Positions 1-8,902 of a DNA stretch of 64,000 nucleotides are shown in pieces. A program made the translations under genes and the position numbers. The first letter of the stretch is position 1, and each line of letters starts with the position of its first letter. The DNA lies in the IMG/VR virus record IMGVR_UViG_3300007512_002515, positions 62,001 to 126,000 of that record. One strand, 5' to 3'. The DNA comes from a virus. The notes beneath the pieces were generated by a model. The model did no database searches. It was given only the letters and a program-made list of their open reading frames with translations, and was not told where the DNA came from.

Positions 1-1275
1 TCAATAGTTGTAAAAGTAACTGATTTTCCTGAAAATGCTGTCTCCGCAGGAGTCAGAAGGTATAATCTAACAACAAATTCATATTCGGAATTTCAAGCGC
101 AAAAAGCTACTGGGTATATTCAGGTTGGCGCCACATTCGAAGCCCAGATTCAAGAAATAACGTCACAAGATGATACGCTAAGTTTTGTTGACACCCCGGT
201 TTCTGGCTCCACACCGCTTCTTCCCGGATCAATTTATAAATACGTTCCTGTTACTTACACTTTATATGGGAAAGAAGTCATTGGTAAGCCAGCGATTATC
301 GATTTTGTATCTTCTGAAAGTGATAATGCAAAAGTGGCTTTAACTGTTGGTGCTGGTAGATTAGCATCCTCAAAAACTGGCCAGTCTGTTTCTTTTACTC
401 TCGCTGGAGCTTTTACAGAGTTTGGGTTTGAGGAAGTCGAAGCGGTTTTAAGTAACGCAAATCAAGCCGCCTTGTTTACTGGTGATATTTCTTCAAATCG
501 AAGCAAATTTTCTTCTTTAATAACATTCTTAGTTGAGAGACAGAACATCAAAACGGGTGAAGTTGAGTCATTTGGTGTACAAGAATCGGGTCCATTTACC
601 GATAATCAAGAATCTCAGCAAGCAAAGAATATTAAGCCTCTTGAGTCTGGTACACGTTACGCGTACACAGTGACAGCTTGTATACGCCCTGCTGAAACAT
701 TGTTTCCCACCATCGCTGCACCAGAAGCGAATGCTACTACTCTAATGGCATTTACTAGATCTATACAAAAGTTTCGTGGTCCAATGCAACTACGCAAATC
801 CACGTTGGCTTCCACGGCTCGTCAAACCGATTCATCGGCACCGAGTGCATTAGAGCCCTCTAATCCGATGCTGGCTGGCAAAACATCTATTCAAAGCACT
901 GTTGAGATTGCTATCCCTGGAACAGTCTCTAAGGGCTCGGCGGCGTCAATAGAGAAACGCATGACTCATACCTTAATAAAGTGGATATATGTCGGTGATG
1001 TGAAATCTATAGACCATTTTCAAGTATTTCTTGTTGCTGATGGTGGGTTTGAGTTACTGGGCACAGTCCATGCAGATTTTTCTTCCTCCAATTTTTCTTT
1101 TCGACATTTTCTAGCTGAAGACGTGATATATGAGAGCAAATATTTTTACGAAGTTAAGGCAATAGGCTTAAACTTTAAAGAGGGCCAAAAGATGCGAACT
1201 CAATCTGCGGTTCAACAATCGTTTGGCGGAATTTCACCCCAGCTGCTTCAGGGCGCGAAGGTTATACAAAGATAA
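1..1275 (+). CDS. Virion structural protein, 5' end missing
   Basis: The frame is open from the first base of the window, so the gene begins upstream; 424 residues are visible before the TAA. A GTG at 334 could be read as a start, but the reading frame continues without a stop to base 1 and the upstream translation has the same character, so I treat the gene as truncated by the window. The protein is rich in Ser, Thr and Ala, beta-strand-like, with short stretches resembling fibronectin-type sandwich domains (SGTRYAYTVTA, ESKYFYEVKAIG). I recognise no enzyme motif. Its stop overlaps the next ATG by one base (TAATG), which implies translational coupling with two more large virion proteins. A baseplate or fibre-base component is the most likely role; that is inference from context. 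Confidence 0.6.
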   Translation, partial: SIVVKVTDFPENAVSAGVRRYNLTTNSYSEFQAQKATGYIQVGATFEAQIQEITSQDDTLSFVDTPVSGSTPLLPGSIYKYVPVTYTLYGKEVIGKPAIIDFVSSESDNAKVALTVGAGRLASSKTGQSVSFTLAGAFTEFGFEEVEAVLSNANQAALFTGDISSNRSKFSSLITFLVERQNIKTGEVESFGVQESGPFTDNQESQQAKNIKPLESGTRYAYTVTACIRPAETLFPTIAAPEANATTLMAFTRSIQKFRGPMQLRKSTLASTARQTDSSAPSALEPSNPMLAGKTSIQSTVEIAIPGTVSKGSAASIEKRMTHTLIKWIYVGDVKSIDHFQVFLVADGGFELLGTVHADFSSSNFSFRHFLAEDVIYESKYFYEVKAIGLNFKEGQKMRTQSAVQQSFGGISPQLLQGAKVIQR

Positions 1276-4200
1276 TGCCAAATTTGTTAAAAAATGCAGA
1301 TCTATCTCCGTTGACGAACGTTGACGAGACAGCGCAGCCAAGCCTTGCGCAGCTCTTGCTTAGCGAAGAAGCGTATGAAGCTCTTGTTGTAAAGAGGGCC
1401 GCCGAGCAGGCGTCTGCAAAAACAACAAAGTCCTCCCGCTCTGCGCGGTTATCCCGGACCAGAAGCGCATCAACGTCAACCCGCGGACAGGTTTCAGCAG
1501 GAATGCAAAAGTCTGAACAGCTGCGAAAAGAAAAGAGTCAACAAGAAGAAGCAAAGAAAAGGCTCGAGCAGTGGCAACTTCAGGAAGGAGCAAAGCATGG
1601 GGGGTCGACTCAAGCACCGGCTTTAAATAAGAAAAAAGACACAAGCTCATCACTAACCGAAACAAAAGAAAATTCATTAATAATAAATGAAAAGTTGCGC
1701 CCTGTTGTTTTTGGGCTTTTAGACTTTATGCCAACAGTGGACTCAAGTGGTAATTCAACTGTCGCGGGAGATATAATGAGCTTTAATAGGGCGATTAAAG
1801 TCTTAAATGCTGAACATATGCCTGATGACGCAAAGCGCTCAAACGAAGAAGACTCGGTACTAACACTACAATGGCTAGATGAATACACACAATATGTGAA
1901 TATGGTTGAAGCTTTTTTAACATCTCTAGATGCCAATAATTTTACATTTTTAGACGACATGCTCAGTTTTTTAGCTATTCAAAAGGAAAGCTCAACAACG
2001 TGCTCGAATACTCAGCTTTTGATAACAATTTTAAGAGATTATGCAGTCGCTGTTGAAAATTGTTCCCCGCGTCTATTTGAGACAGAAGAAAGAGAAATCC
2101 CCACCGCTGGTCCAGTACTACCCCCTAAACTGTCGGGAATTGACGCCGTTAGAGCTGTACTGAAATCCAGTACCGCATTTGATTATCTAGGTGCTGTTTT
2201 GGGCGATGATCAAGAGCGTGCTTTGAAGGTTCTGCTATATCAAATCAGCTCGGAGCTTAAACTATCTTACAATACATCAAAATATGGCTCCTCAGGAACA
2301 GCTGCATCTCTTCTTCAGACTCCAGCGACAACAAGCACGATTATCCCATCTAAAGTGGCATCTATGAACTCAATGGGCCTGAAGCAATTTTTACCTGGAG
2401 ATGCTTCATACTCTTTTTTGTTTCCATTTGAGAGACGAGATATTTTGCCAGATGACTCTAATATTAAATTTGATTCTGCTCCGGATCTTGTGAGCAGAGA
2501 AGAGAGCATCGGCAGCACCGCACCAACAACCACCTATACGAAGATATCTTCACAGGCTAAAACAGCATTTTCACAAGTTGCTGCGTTACTAGATACCGAC
2601 GATTTTTCCTCTGATTACGCGCCTTCTGTTGGTGCGTTTATACTCATTGCTCAAAATGTAACACTCCCACTTTTAGAGCTATTGGGAAAAAAGAGCCCTG
2701 CTAGAAGGGATATAATAGAGTTTATATTTCTTGCTCTGGCGGCCGATAATGAGGAAGTGTTAGCGCAATTGCTATTATTTCTAGCGGCATTGAAAGAAGA
2801 GCTAGCCAGACCGTCAACAGAAAGCAGTTTAGGAACTGTTCAGCGAGCTAAGGTGGTCGGGTCATTAGTTGCGACGAAAGAAATTGCGTCAAATTCGAAA
2901 TTTGATTTTCAACAGTCAAAACTAGACACCGCTATCGCTCCTTCACCAGTTCAAGCGACCACAACAGTTGTCTCCACAAAAGTGTCTTCATTCGCACCCC
3001 TTATGTCGATAGGCTCTGTAGGGCTTATGAGCCCGACACCAAAGTCTGGTGGAATGTCGCTGAAGAAGTCAACGACAACAACCGCTGTAACAAGCACACT
3101 TGCAAATGCCGGATCGTCATTGGTAAAAGCAGTCACTGCTAGCGCAATAGTACAAGAGACGGCAGCTAAGGCAGACGGCTTACGTGTGGCGGCGGTTGTC
3201 CAACTGGATCCTACCGTCACCCCTCCAACCACCACCACACAGACATATTCAACTGCATGGTCTGACATCTGTTCTGCAACTGCAGCATTATTATTGGAGG
3301 CTATGACTGGCGTAAGATCTTCCGGAACGATGACAGGTGCTGTTATTCCACTCGGTTTGCGAGAGATTACAGATCAGTTAAGATCAATCTCCACCTCAGC
3401 AGAAGACACTGACGTTTTCATTTCTCTTCTTACATTATTTGACGATTTTCTTGAGATGTTTGCTTCCTCAGAGGGTGATTGTATCAGTGGGTCTTCTACA
3501 GTGTATGGCGGAATTTCTCGAGGTAATATTGAGATAGCTTTTTTCATGTGTGTATGTAAAATCCAGTATTTTATTAGCAAAAATGTGTATACTCTTTCAA
3601 CAAATACTACTAATAGCGATTCAACTGATGTTAAGCTGGACACTACGAAGTTAGAAGATTTAGATGATGCACTCATTGACGCGTTCAGTGGAGATATAGA
3701 TTTGGACAGTTTAGCAGTAGCGTCTGATTCTTTGGGTCGTGTTTTAGAAAGCCTAATTGACGAAGAGGCAGATGTTGCAACTTTTCCTGCTACATTCTCG
3801 GAATTTTTAGACAAGATTGGAGCTACGTTTGTTGCGCTAAGAGATATTTTAGACACAGATGGTGATGAAACAGTGGAAGGGGTTCAGGCATTACGTACCC
3901 GGGTTGAGGGAGGATTGCCCATTTCAAGAGATTTAGCAATGGAGCTACGATCCTTCCAGAATAGGTACAATTCAGATATAGGCTCGATCTCAGAGACTAA
4001 AACAAAAGACTGGCCTGTTGATGACGTGTCAGCATTATTTCTTTCAAATATGCTAACTGAAGCGACTTTTTCTTCTACTAAGAAAGTTATGGCTATCGCA
4101 ATCCCCGCGGGGTTGTGCGAGGCAATATACAACGTACCTGTTTCTCTTGAAGACTTGTCAAGGTCTGCTGAGGAGCTGTCAAAAACAACATTTGAGGTTG

Positions 4201-5051
4201 AGATAGAGAAGCTTGATCTGACCAGACCAAACCTGAAATTCACACCAAGGGTTTATTCTTTCGCTAGAAATGTAAGAATAAATAGCTTCTACAAGGTCAG
4301 CTCCGGTGTTGCTGATGCCTACTACGATGTATATACTGGTGAGGCAGACCCCATAGCGTATAATGAGGGATCCTTGACAGAGAGTGATAAGGGTCTAACT
4401 GCCATCTCATTTGATATGATATCTGAGCAGATTAATAATTTGAAGATCGATCAAGCATTAAAAATGTACTCTTCGTTATTATATGATTTAAACTTTAGTT
4501 CGACGAACCATCCAATTGATGTCACATCTGCTGCTGCAATGAAAAAGAAGTTCATTTCAATTCCCGGTGCTGCTCGGCTAGACTATGACGGAGACGAATT
4601 TTTATCTGGTAGCAATCTTGCATGGGACTATCTCCATCGAGCAATACCTTCCTTTGACCAATGGTATAAGCCCACTGGAGGTGAAGTCGAAAATCAATTA
4701 AACTTGGATGTCGATTTCAAGTCAGATCGTACTGCTTTTTCTTTGTGGGAATATTTAAGCTCAATGGGCGTTCTTAAGTTCTCCTCCGAAACAGCCGAAC
4801 GTTTAAGTTTGGGCGCAAAATTTGAAAACGTTATCTTGATCCCATTTGATGTAGATTCATTCGAGGTGGACCCAGAAACGTTTGGTGACAATTATGAAAG
4901 TGAAAATAAAGCAAACGCATCACTCACTCTAGCTGAGGAAGAAGTGTCAATTGGTCTTGAGACATCGCAAGGTGTTGATTTAGCAACGTTTAGGGTGACT
5001 ATACGTATTCCTGCTGAGGGCGACGAAGCTGGTGAGGAAAAGGAATCATGA
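1275..5051 (+). CDS. Large virion structural protein, function unknown
   Basis: This 1258-residue protein is coupled to both neighbours: its ATG overlaps the upstream stop, and its TGA overlaps the downstream ATG. Residues about 40-120 are a basic, Ser/Arg/Lys/Gln-rich segment that looks disordered or coiled. The rest is mixed helix and strand with long Ser/Thr/Ala-rich linkers, for example around residues 560-650. No catalytic motif, transmembrane helix or signal peptide is evident. Its position between two other large structural genes, and its size, suggest a baseplate or peripheral tail component. I do not recognise the family; a structure-based search would be the way to place it. Confidence 0.55.
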   Translation: MPNLLKNADLSPLTNVDETAQPSLAQLLLSEEAYEALVVKRAAEQASAKTTKSSRSARLSRTRSASTSTRGQVSAGMQKSEQLRKEKSQQEEAKKRLEQWQLQEGAKHGGSTQAPALNKKKDTSSSLTETKENSLIINEKLRPVVFGLLDFMPTVDSSGNSTVAGDIMSFNRAIKVLNAEHMPDDAKRSNEEDSVLTLQWLDEYTQYVNMVEAFLTSLDANNFTFLDDMLSFLAIQKESSTTCSNTQLLITILRDYAVAVENCSPRLFETEEREIPTAGPVLPPKLSGIDAVRAVLKSSTAFDYLGAVLGDDQERALKVLLYQISSELKLSYNTSKYGSSGTAASLLQTPATTSTIIPSKVASMNSMGLKQFLPGDASYSFLFPFERRDILPDDSNIKFDSAPDLVSREESIGSTAPTTTYTKISSQAKTAFSQVAALLDTDDFSSDYAPSVGAFILIAQNVTLPLLELLGKKSPARRDIIEFIFLALAADNEEVLAQLLLFLAALKEELARPSTESSLGTVQRAKVVGSLVATKEIASNSKFDFQQSKLDTAIAPSPVQATTTVVSTKVSSFAPLMSIGSVGLMSPTPKSGGMSLKKSTTTTAVTSTLANAGSSLVKAVTASAIVQETAAKADGLRVAAVVQLDPTVTPPTTTTQTYSTAWSDICSATAALLLEAMTGVRSSGTMTGAVIPLGLREITDQLRSISTSAEDTDVFISLLTLFDDFLEMFASSEGDCISGSSTVYGGISRGNIEIAFFMCVCKIQYFISKNVYTLSTNTTNSDSTDVKLDTTKLEDLDDALIDAFSGDIDLDSLAVASDSLGRVLESLIDEEADVATFPATFSEFLDKIGATFVALRDILDTDGDETVEGVQALRTRVEGGLPISRDLAMELRSFQNRYNSDIGSISETKTKDWPVDDVSALFLSNMLTEATFSSTKKVMAIAIPAGLCEAIYNVPVSLEDLSRSAEELSKTTFEVEIEKLDLTRPNLKFTPRVYSFARNVRINSFYKVSSGVADAYYDVYTGEADPIAYNEGSLTESDKGLTAISFDMISEQINNLKIDQALKMYSSLLYDLNFSSTNHPIDVTSAAAMKKKFISIPGAARLDYDGDEFLSGSNLAWDYLHRAIPSFDQWYKPTGGEVENQLNLDVDFKSDRTAFSLWEYLSSMGVLKFSSETAERLSLGAKFENVILIPFDVDSFEVDPETFGDNYESENKANASLTLAEEEVSIGLETSQGVDLATFRVTIRIPAEGDEAGEEKES

Positions 5052-6859
5052 GTAGCGAGTCAATCGTCAGTCGGCCTTTACACTATTTTGATGTGCCAGA
5101 AGTAAATTCGCTCTCTGCAGATTTTTCCTATAACTTTTTTGTTTCTGATGAAAAAGTTAATGAGAGCGGAAATGAGGCTGTTAATGGAAATTTGTCATCT
5201 CGACTACTGAGAAAGGGTACCGCTGATATTACAAACCTGAATGCAAGGATACCTCGATATGTTTCCCTTGCATTTACAGTACAGGATACCCCTAAGAAGA
5301 TTTTGGCTACAAAAAACTCTGCTATTCGTACAACACGCAGAGAAATCCAGGATGCGTTGGATGCCGGTAACATTTATACTGAAACCCAGGCAGCTGGATT
5401 AGATTTTGATGCCTATGTATTTGCCAATGATCAAGTTCCGACAAACTTAGACAATTTTTTTCGGCGACGTTTAACAAGTTTTGGTGGCGAAGAGTCCTCG
5501 CCGCTTGATTTGTTAAGACAGCTGGCTGATATATCTAAAGTTAATTCTAACTTGCTAGAAGACATGTTGTCCCCCCAGCTTAAGGGAATGGACACTCACG
5601 GACAATGGCTCTCCAAAGAAAGGAAAAATTACGGGGTGGCCGTATTAAACACCAGCTACGCTCCTGCATTTTTAAGAAAATCCTGTGAGAACGGAAGCTC
5701 TCTGAGAATTGATGACACCAATTATAAGTTTTGTACTGCTGTAGATAATTTGCAACCTGACCTCAACAAGTATGTCAGTAATAGTGAGTACCTTTTTGAT
5801 GTTCCCTTTACTGATATAGAATTAACACAGGACTCTACTTTTGTCGCAGAAGCAGATGTGATTGGGTACATTTTTGAAAAAGTTCGCATCTATAAGGGCA
5901 AAAGGTATCCAATGCCTTCGGTGATAGTCGCAGGAGCGAGCGTACGTACAGGATATGATTCCGAAATAGCATACGGCCAAACATACGAATATTCAGCTCG
6001 TACAATTGCCAAGTTTCGTGTTCCAATGACTGATTATGAAACGGGAGAAGTTTTTATTGGGACGTTCTTATTGGCTTCACGACCCTCAGCGGTATCGAAA
6101 ACCACAATTACTGAAAATCGTCGACCAGACCCTCCAAGCGACATAAATTTCTATTTTGATTATGATGATGAAAATGTTAAGATTACGTGGGCCCCACCTG
6201 TTAATCCCCAACGCGATGTAAAGTATCTTCAGCTCTTCCGTAGAAAAAGCGTTGAAGAGCCCTTCGAGCTACTAGTACATTATGATTGGGATGACTCTAT
6301 TATACGAACCACGACTGAAGAATCGATTGATCCAGACTTGATAAAGACAGTATTGTCATGCCCAACCTACTATATAGATACTGAGTTTGACAAAGAGAAA
6401 ACATTCATTTATGCTCTTGTTACAATAGATGCTCGTCAACTCTCTTCTACATACTCTACGCAGTATGAGGTTTCATTTGACGAGGCCAAGAATCGAATCC
6501 ACAAAGGGTTTCTTTCATACGCAGGCGCCCCGAAGCAATATCCTAATTGGTTTTTAAAAGAAAACTTTTTTGTAGATTCCATAAAGGATAGCACACACAA
6601 ACAATTAACGATTTACTTTAATCCTGAAACATACGGCCTAATAACTGACGGAGGTAACGAAATTTCTGCATTTTGTACGACATCAATGGACCCGTATAGC
6701 AAGTACGTTTTCCAGTTAATCAATACAGATCGGCTAGACGAAGCGCAGGTTGAAGTAGTAATAAACGATGAGATATATCGCCGGTCTTTAATACCGGAAG
6801 ATGGTGGAATGCTTAATAGACCAGTGTCTACTAGTTTGTCACCGTTGTGGGATAAGTAA
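5048..6859 (+). CDS. Virion structural protein with a fibronectin-like region
   Basis: The start ATG lies inside the stop of the preceding gene (ATGA), so the two are translationally coupled. The 603-residue product has a region near residues 355-420 that begins with a proline-rich linker (RRPDPPSDINFYF), contains VKITWAPPVNP and continues with YLQLFRRKS; this pattern is typical of fibronectin type III sandwich domains in phage tail proteins. The remainder is beta-rich and acidic. There are no enzyme motifs. Together with the two upstream genes it forms a coupled trio, likely parts of one tail or baseplate substructure. The domain call is moderate; the exact role is unknown. Confidence 0.55.
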   Translation: MSSESIVSRPLHYFDVPEVNSLSADFSYNFFVSDEKVNESGNEAVNGNLSSRLLRKGTADITNLNARIPRYVSLAFTVQDTPKKILATKNSAIRTTRREIQDALDAGNIYTETQAAGLDFDAYVFANDQVPTNLDNFFRRRLTSFGGEESSPLDLLRQLADISKVNSNLLEDMLSPQLKGMDTHGQWLSKERKNYGVAVLNTSYAPAFLRKSCENGSSLRIDDTNYKFCTAVDNLQPDLNKYVSNSEYLFDVPFTDIELTQDSTFVAEADVIGYIFEKVRIYKGKRYPMPSVIVAGASVRTGYDSEIAYGQTYEYSARTIAKFRVPMTDYETGEVFIGTFLLASRPSAVSKTTITENRRPDPPSDINFYFDYDDENVKITWAPPVNPQRDVKYLQLFRRKSVEEPFELLVHYDWDDSIIRTTTEESIDPDLIKTVLSCPTYYIDTEFDKEKTFIYALVTIDARQLSSTYSTQYEVSFDEAKNRIHKGFLSYAGAPKQYPNWFLKENFFVDSIKDSTHKQLTIYFNPETYGLITDGGNEISAFCTTSMDPYSKYVFQLINTDRLDEAQVEVVINDEIYRRSLIPEDGGMLNRPVSTSLSPLWDK

Positions 6860-6895
6860 CTTTCTGACGGTTAATAATTTACGCCATTCTATTTA

Positions 6896-6908
6896 TGGTA
6901 TAATTAAG
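6896..6908 (+). promoter_or_regulatory. Promoter, extended -10 and late-type motif
   Basis: A perfect TATAAT at 6899-6904 is preceded by TG at 6896-6897, an extended -10 arrangement; no good -35 box lies 17 bases upstream. The same bases read TATAATTAAG, which matches a motif found before several other structural genes here. It ends 21 bases before the ATG at 6930, in the only sizeable gap in this part of the window. Confidence 0.5.
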
Positions 6909-6929
6909 CGTGAGTGATGGAGATAATAC

Positions 6930-7637
6930 ATGGGATTTTTAGACAACAGCACCAATAATATTATAGTAGATGCAGTGCTAACAGATTATGGTAGACAACT
7001 GCTCGCGCGCAACGACGGAAGCTTTTCAATTGTTAAGTTTGCGCTCGGCGATGACGAGGTAGACTACCTTACAATTAAAAAGTTTGGACGAACTGTCGGG
7101 AAAGAGAAGATAGAAAAAAATACACCCGTCTTTGAAGCACAAACAAACCAAAACCTGGCATTAAAAAATAAGCTAATATCTCTCTCAAACCCAACTCTTA
7201 TTAAGCTTCCCGGTATCAGTATGACTGGCGATGTGACAAGTAATAAGATGTCGTTTAAGAGAACAGGTTCAACAGCTACTCAAGCGATTACGCTTAGTCA
7301 AAATGTAACGGATGAAAACACTATCGATCCAGAATTAAGAGATCAAGCATTTATAGTGAAAATACCTTACAAATTTTTGGAGTTGGATGGAACAGATAAT
7401 ACGCCAGACTCTATTGACGGTGATGATATTGCTACATACATTGTGACCAGGGACAGTACTACAACGTCTATTGGTGGGTCTCAATTATCACTATCGATTA
7501 AGACCAGGTCAATTTCAGACAGCGTGTTTGATTATTATGGCGATGCCGACAACAAGGCGCAGATTTCCTCTACAATTCAAGTTACAGGAATTCAGTCGGG
7601 TGTGGTATCCGAATTAAGCATCGTAGTAGAAAAGTGA
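6930..7637 (+). CDS. Conserved marine T4-like structural protein
   Basis: The N-terminus (MGFLDNSTNNIIVDAVLTDY, then GRQLLARNDGSFSIVKFALG and DDEVDY) matches a family I know from many marine T4-like phages, in which a VLTDxGR...FALGDDE block opens a virion protein of unconfirmed role. The protein has 235 residues; the C-terminal half is beta-rich and Ser/Thr/Gln-rich. The start is supported by TGGAG upstream and by the promoter before it. It heads a group of three genes whose products look like parts of a fibre or peripheral baseplate assembly. Family recognition comes from memory of the motif; the function is inferred from context. Confidence 0.65.
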   Translation: MGFLDNSTNNIIVDAVLTDYGRQLLARNDGSFSIVKFALGDDEVDYLTIKKFGRTVGKEKIEKNTPVFEAQTNQNLALKNKLISLSNPTLIKLPGISMTGDVTSNKMSFKRTGSTATQAITLSQNVTDENTIDPELRDQAFIVKIPYKFLELDGTDNTPDSIDGDDIATYIVTRDSTTTSIGGSQLSLSIKTRSISDSVFDYYGDADNKAQISSTIQVTGIQSGVVSELSIVVEK

Positions 7638-7648
7638 GGAAATAGCAA

Positions 7649-8893
7649 GTGGCAACATTTAAAGAAATATCAGCAGCGGATGTAAAAACTTCTAAATCCG
7701 TTTTGAATCAATTGGTCGATGTAATCCAAGAAGACATATCTGGTTCAGCGACCAGAAAGAAGTACCAGCTTTTTGTGACGGGTGGTGTTGGTCCTGGTGT
7801 GACATCATCGATATACCAAACTGTGTTTGATCAAGACTTCTCTCTACAAACTTCAAATGCAATATTTGACACTACCGTCGGACTCTACGCAAAGGGTAGT
7901 CCTGTGGTTTCTTGCTCTTCTGGTACGGATTCCGCAGGAAAGCTTTTGTTTCCGTCTCAATCAATGATGATGAGAGAAAAGATTGATGTCTATCAACAAT
8001 ACGCAGCAAATTTGCTCGGCGACGCCTCAACCGCGTTTTCGACGCCCTACGGCAGCTCAACATCCACAGACCAGGTTGATGCTGCATTGTTTCTTTCGTT
8101 TAAGAGATTATTCACAAGAGACAAAATTAAGCGAGAGACTTTTGCAATGCGGATGTATTATTCGGGGACGCTAAAGGAAAGTTCACCATGGCCATTTGGT
8201 CCAAACTTAAACGTCACATCAGAGTTAGATGAACGTATTTACACGGACTTCGGTGCAGCTTCAAACAGGCGCCGGACTTTCGGTGGCGAGGTCGGTGATT
8301 TAGTAGATGCGAATGATACAACTCGCTCTGTTGGGCTAGTTTTCTACGACACTGGAACCGTGGTCCTGAATGTTGATCGTATTATCAGCTCAAGCCAACC
8401 TGTAAGTGGAGTTATCGACGCAATGCGCTCTGGTCAAGTTTATGATGTACCTACCGGCCGTACAGTTATCGGTGGCACAGCACACGGTTTTTATCCAAAC
8501 TCCTTGAATCCCGATGCAACATTTTCTCCAGATTTTATGGTTTCTGGAAGCATCGACGATATTATTGATTACTTTACAACAACCCGGTTCAGCTCAGGTT
8601 CTCTTACTGCCGCAACATTCCAGAATAACACGAATATTAATTCTACGTTACTTTTCTGTCGTGCTACAGCAGACGAATTCAACTATTCTTCAAATCCAAC
8701 TTATACAAACAGTGCAAACAGAATTGTAGTGATCGATGAAGGCCAAGAAGACGTTCAAAGGTCATTTTCGTTTATTACGACCGTTGGATTGTTCGACGCC
8801 AATGATAATCTCTTGGCAGTTGCGAAGCTATCGCGCCCAATCGAGAAGAATGATGAGAAGGATTTGACGGTAAGAGTTAGACTAGATTTCTAG
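7649..8893 (+). CDS. Virion structural protein ending in VRVRLDF
   Basis: Translation probably starts at GTG 7649, preceded by GAGGAAA; no ATG in this frame fits better. The 414-residue protein is Ser/Thr-rich and beta-rich, like a phage fibre or peripheral tail protein. The last 40 residues (FITTVGLFDANDNLLAVAKL and then SRPIEKN, ending VRVRLDF) closely resemble the end of the next gene's product, which points to a shared C-terminal module, perhaps for docking to a common partner. Proteins with this type of ending occur next to VLTDxGR proteins in marine T4-like phages. No enzymatic motif is visible. Confidence 0.6.
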   Translation: MATFKEISAADVKTSKSVLNQLVDVIQEDISGSATRKKYQLFVTGGVGPGVTSSIYQTVFDQDFSLQTSNAIFDTTVGLYAKGSPVVSCSSGTDSAGKLLFPSQSMMMREKIDVYQQYAANLLGDASTAFSTPYGSSTSTDQVDAALFLSFKRLFTRDKIKRETFAMRMYYSGTLKESSPWPFGPNLNVTSELDERIYTDFGAASNRRRTFGGEVGDLVDANDTTRSVGLVFYDTGTVVLNVDRIISSSQPVSGVIDAMRSGQVYDVPTGRTVIGGTAHGFYPNSLNPDATFSPDFMVSGSIDDIIDYFTTTRFSSGSLTAATFQNNTNINSTLLFCRATADEFNYSSNPTYTNSANRIVVIDEGQEDVQRSFSFITTVGLFDANDNLLAVAKLSRPIEKNDEKDLTVRVRLDF

Positions 8894-8902
8894 GGGGTAA
8901 AC

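Noticed and set aside
1360-1960. Overlapping minus-strand frames of 105 and 116 codons
   Set aside because: They are reverse complements of the low-complexity start of the 1258-residue structural protein and have no family features.
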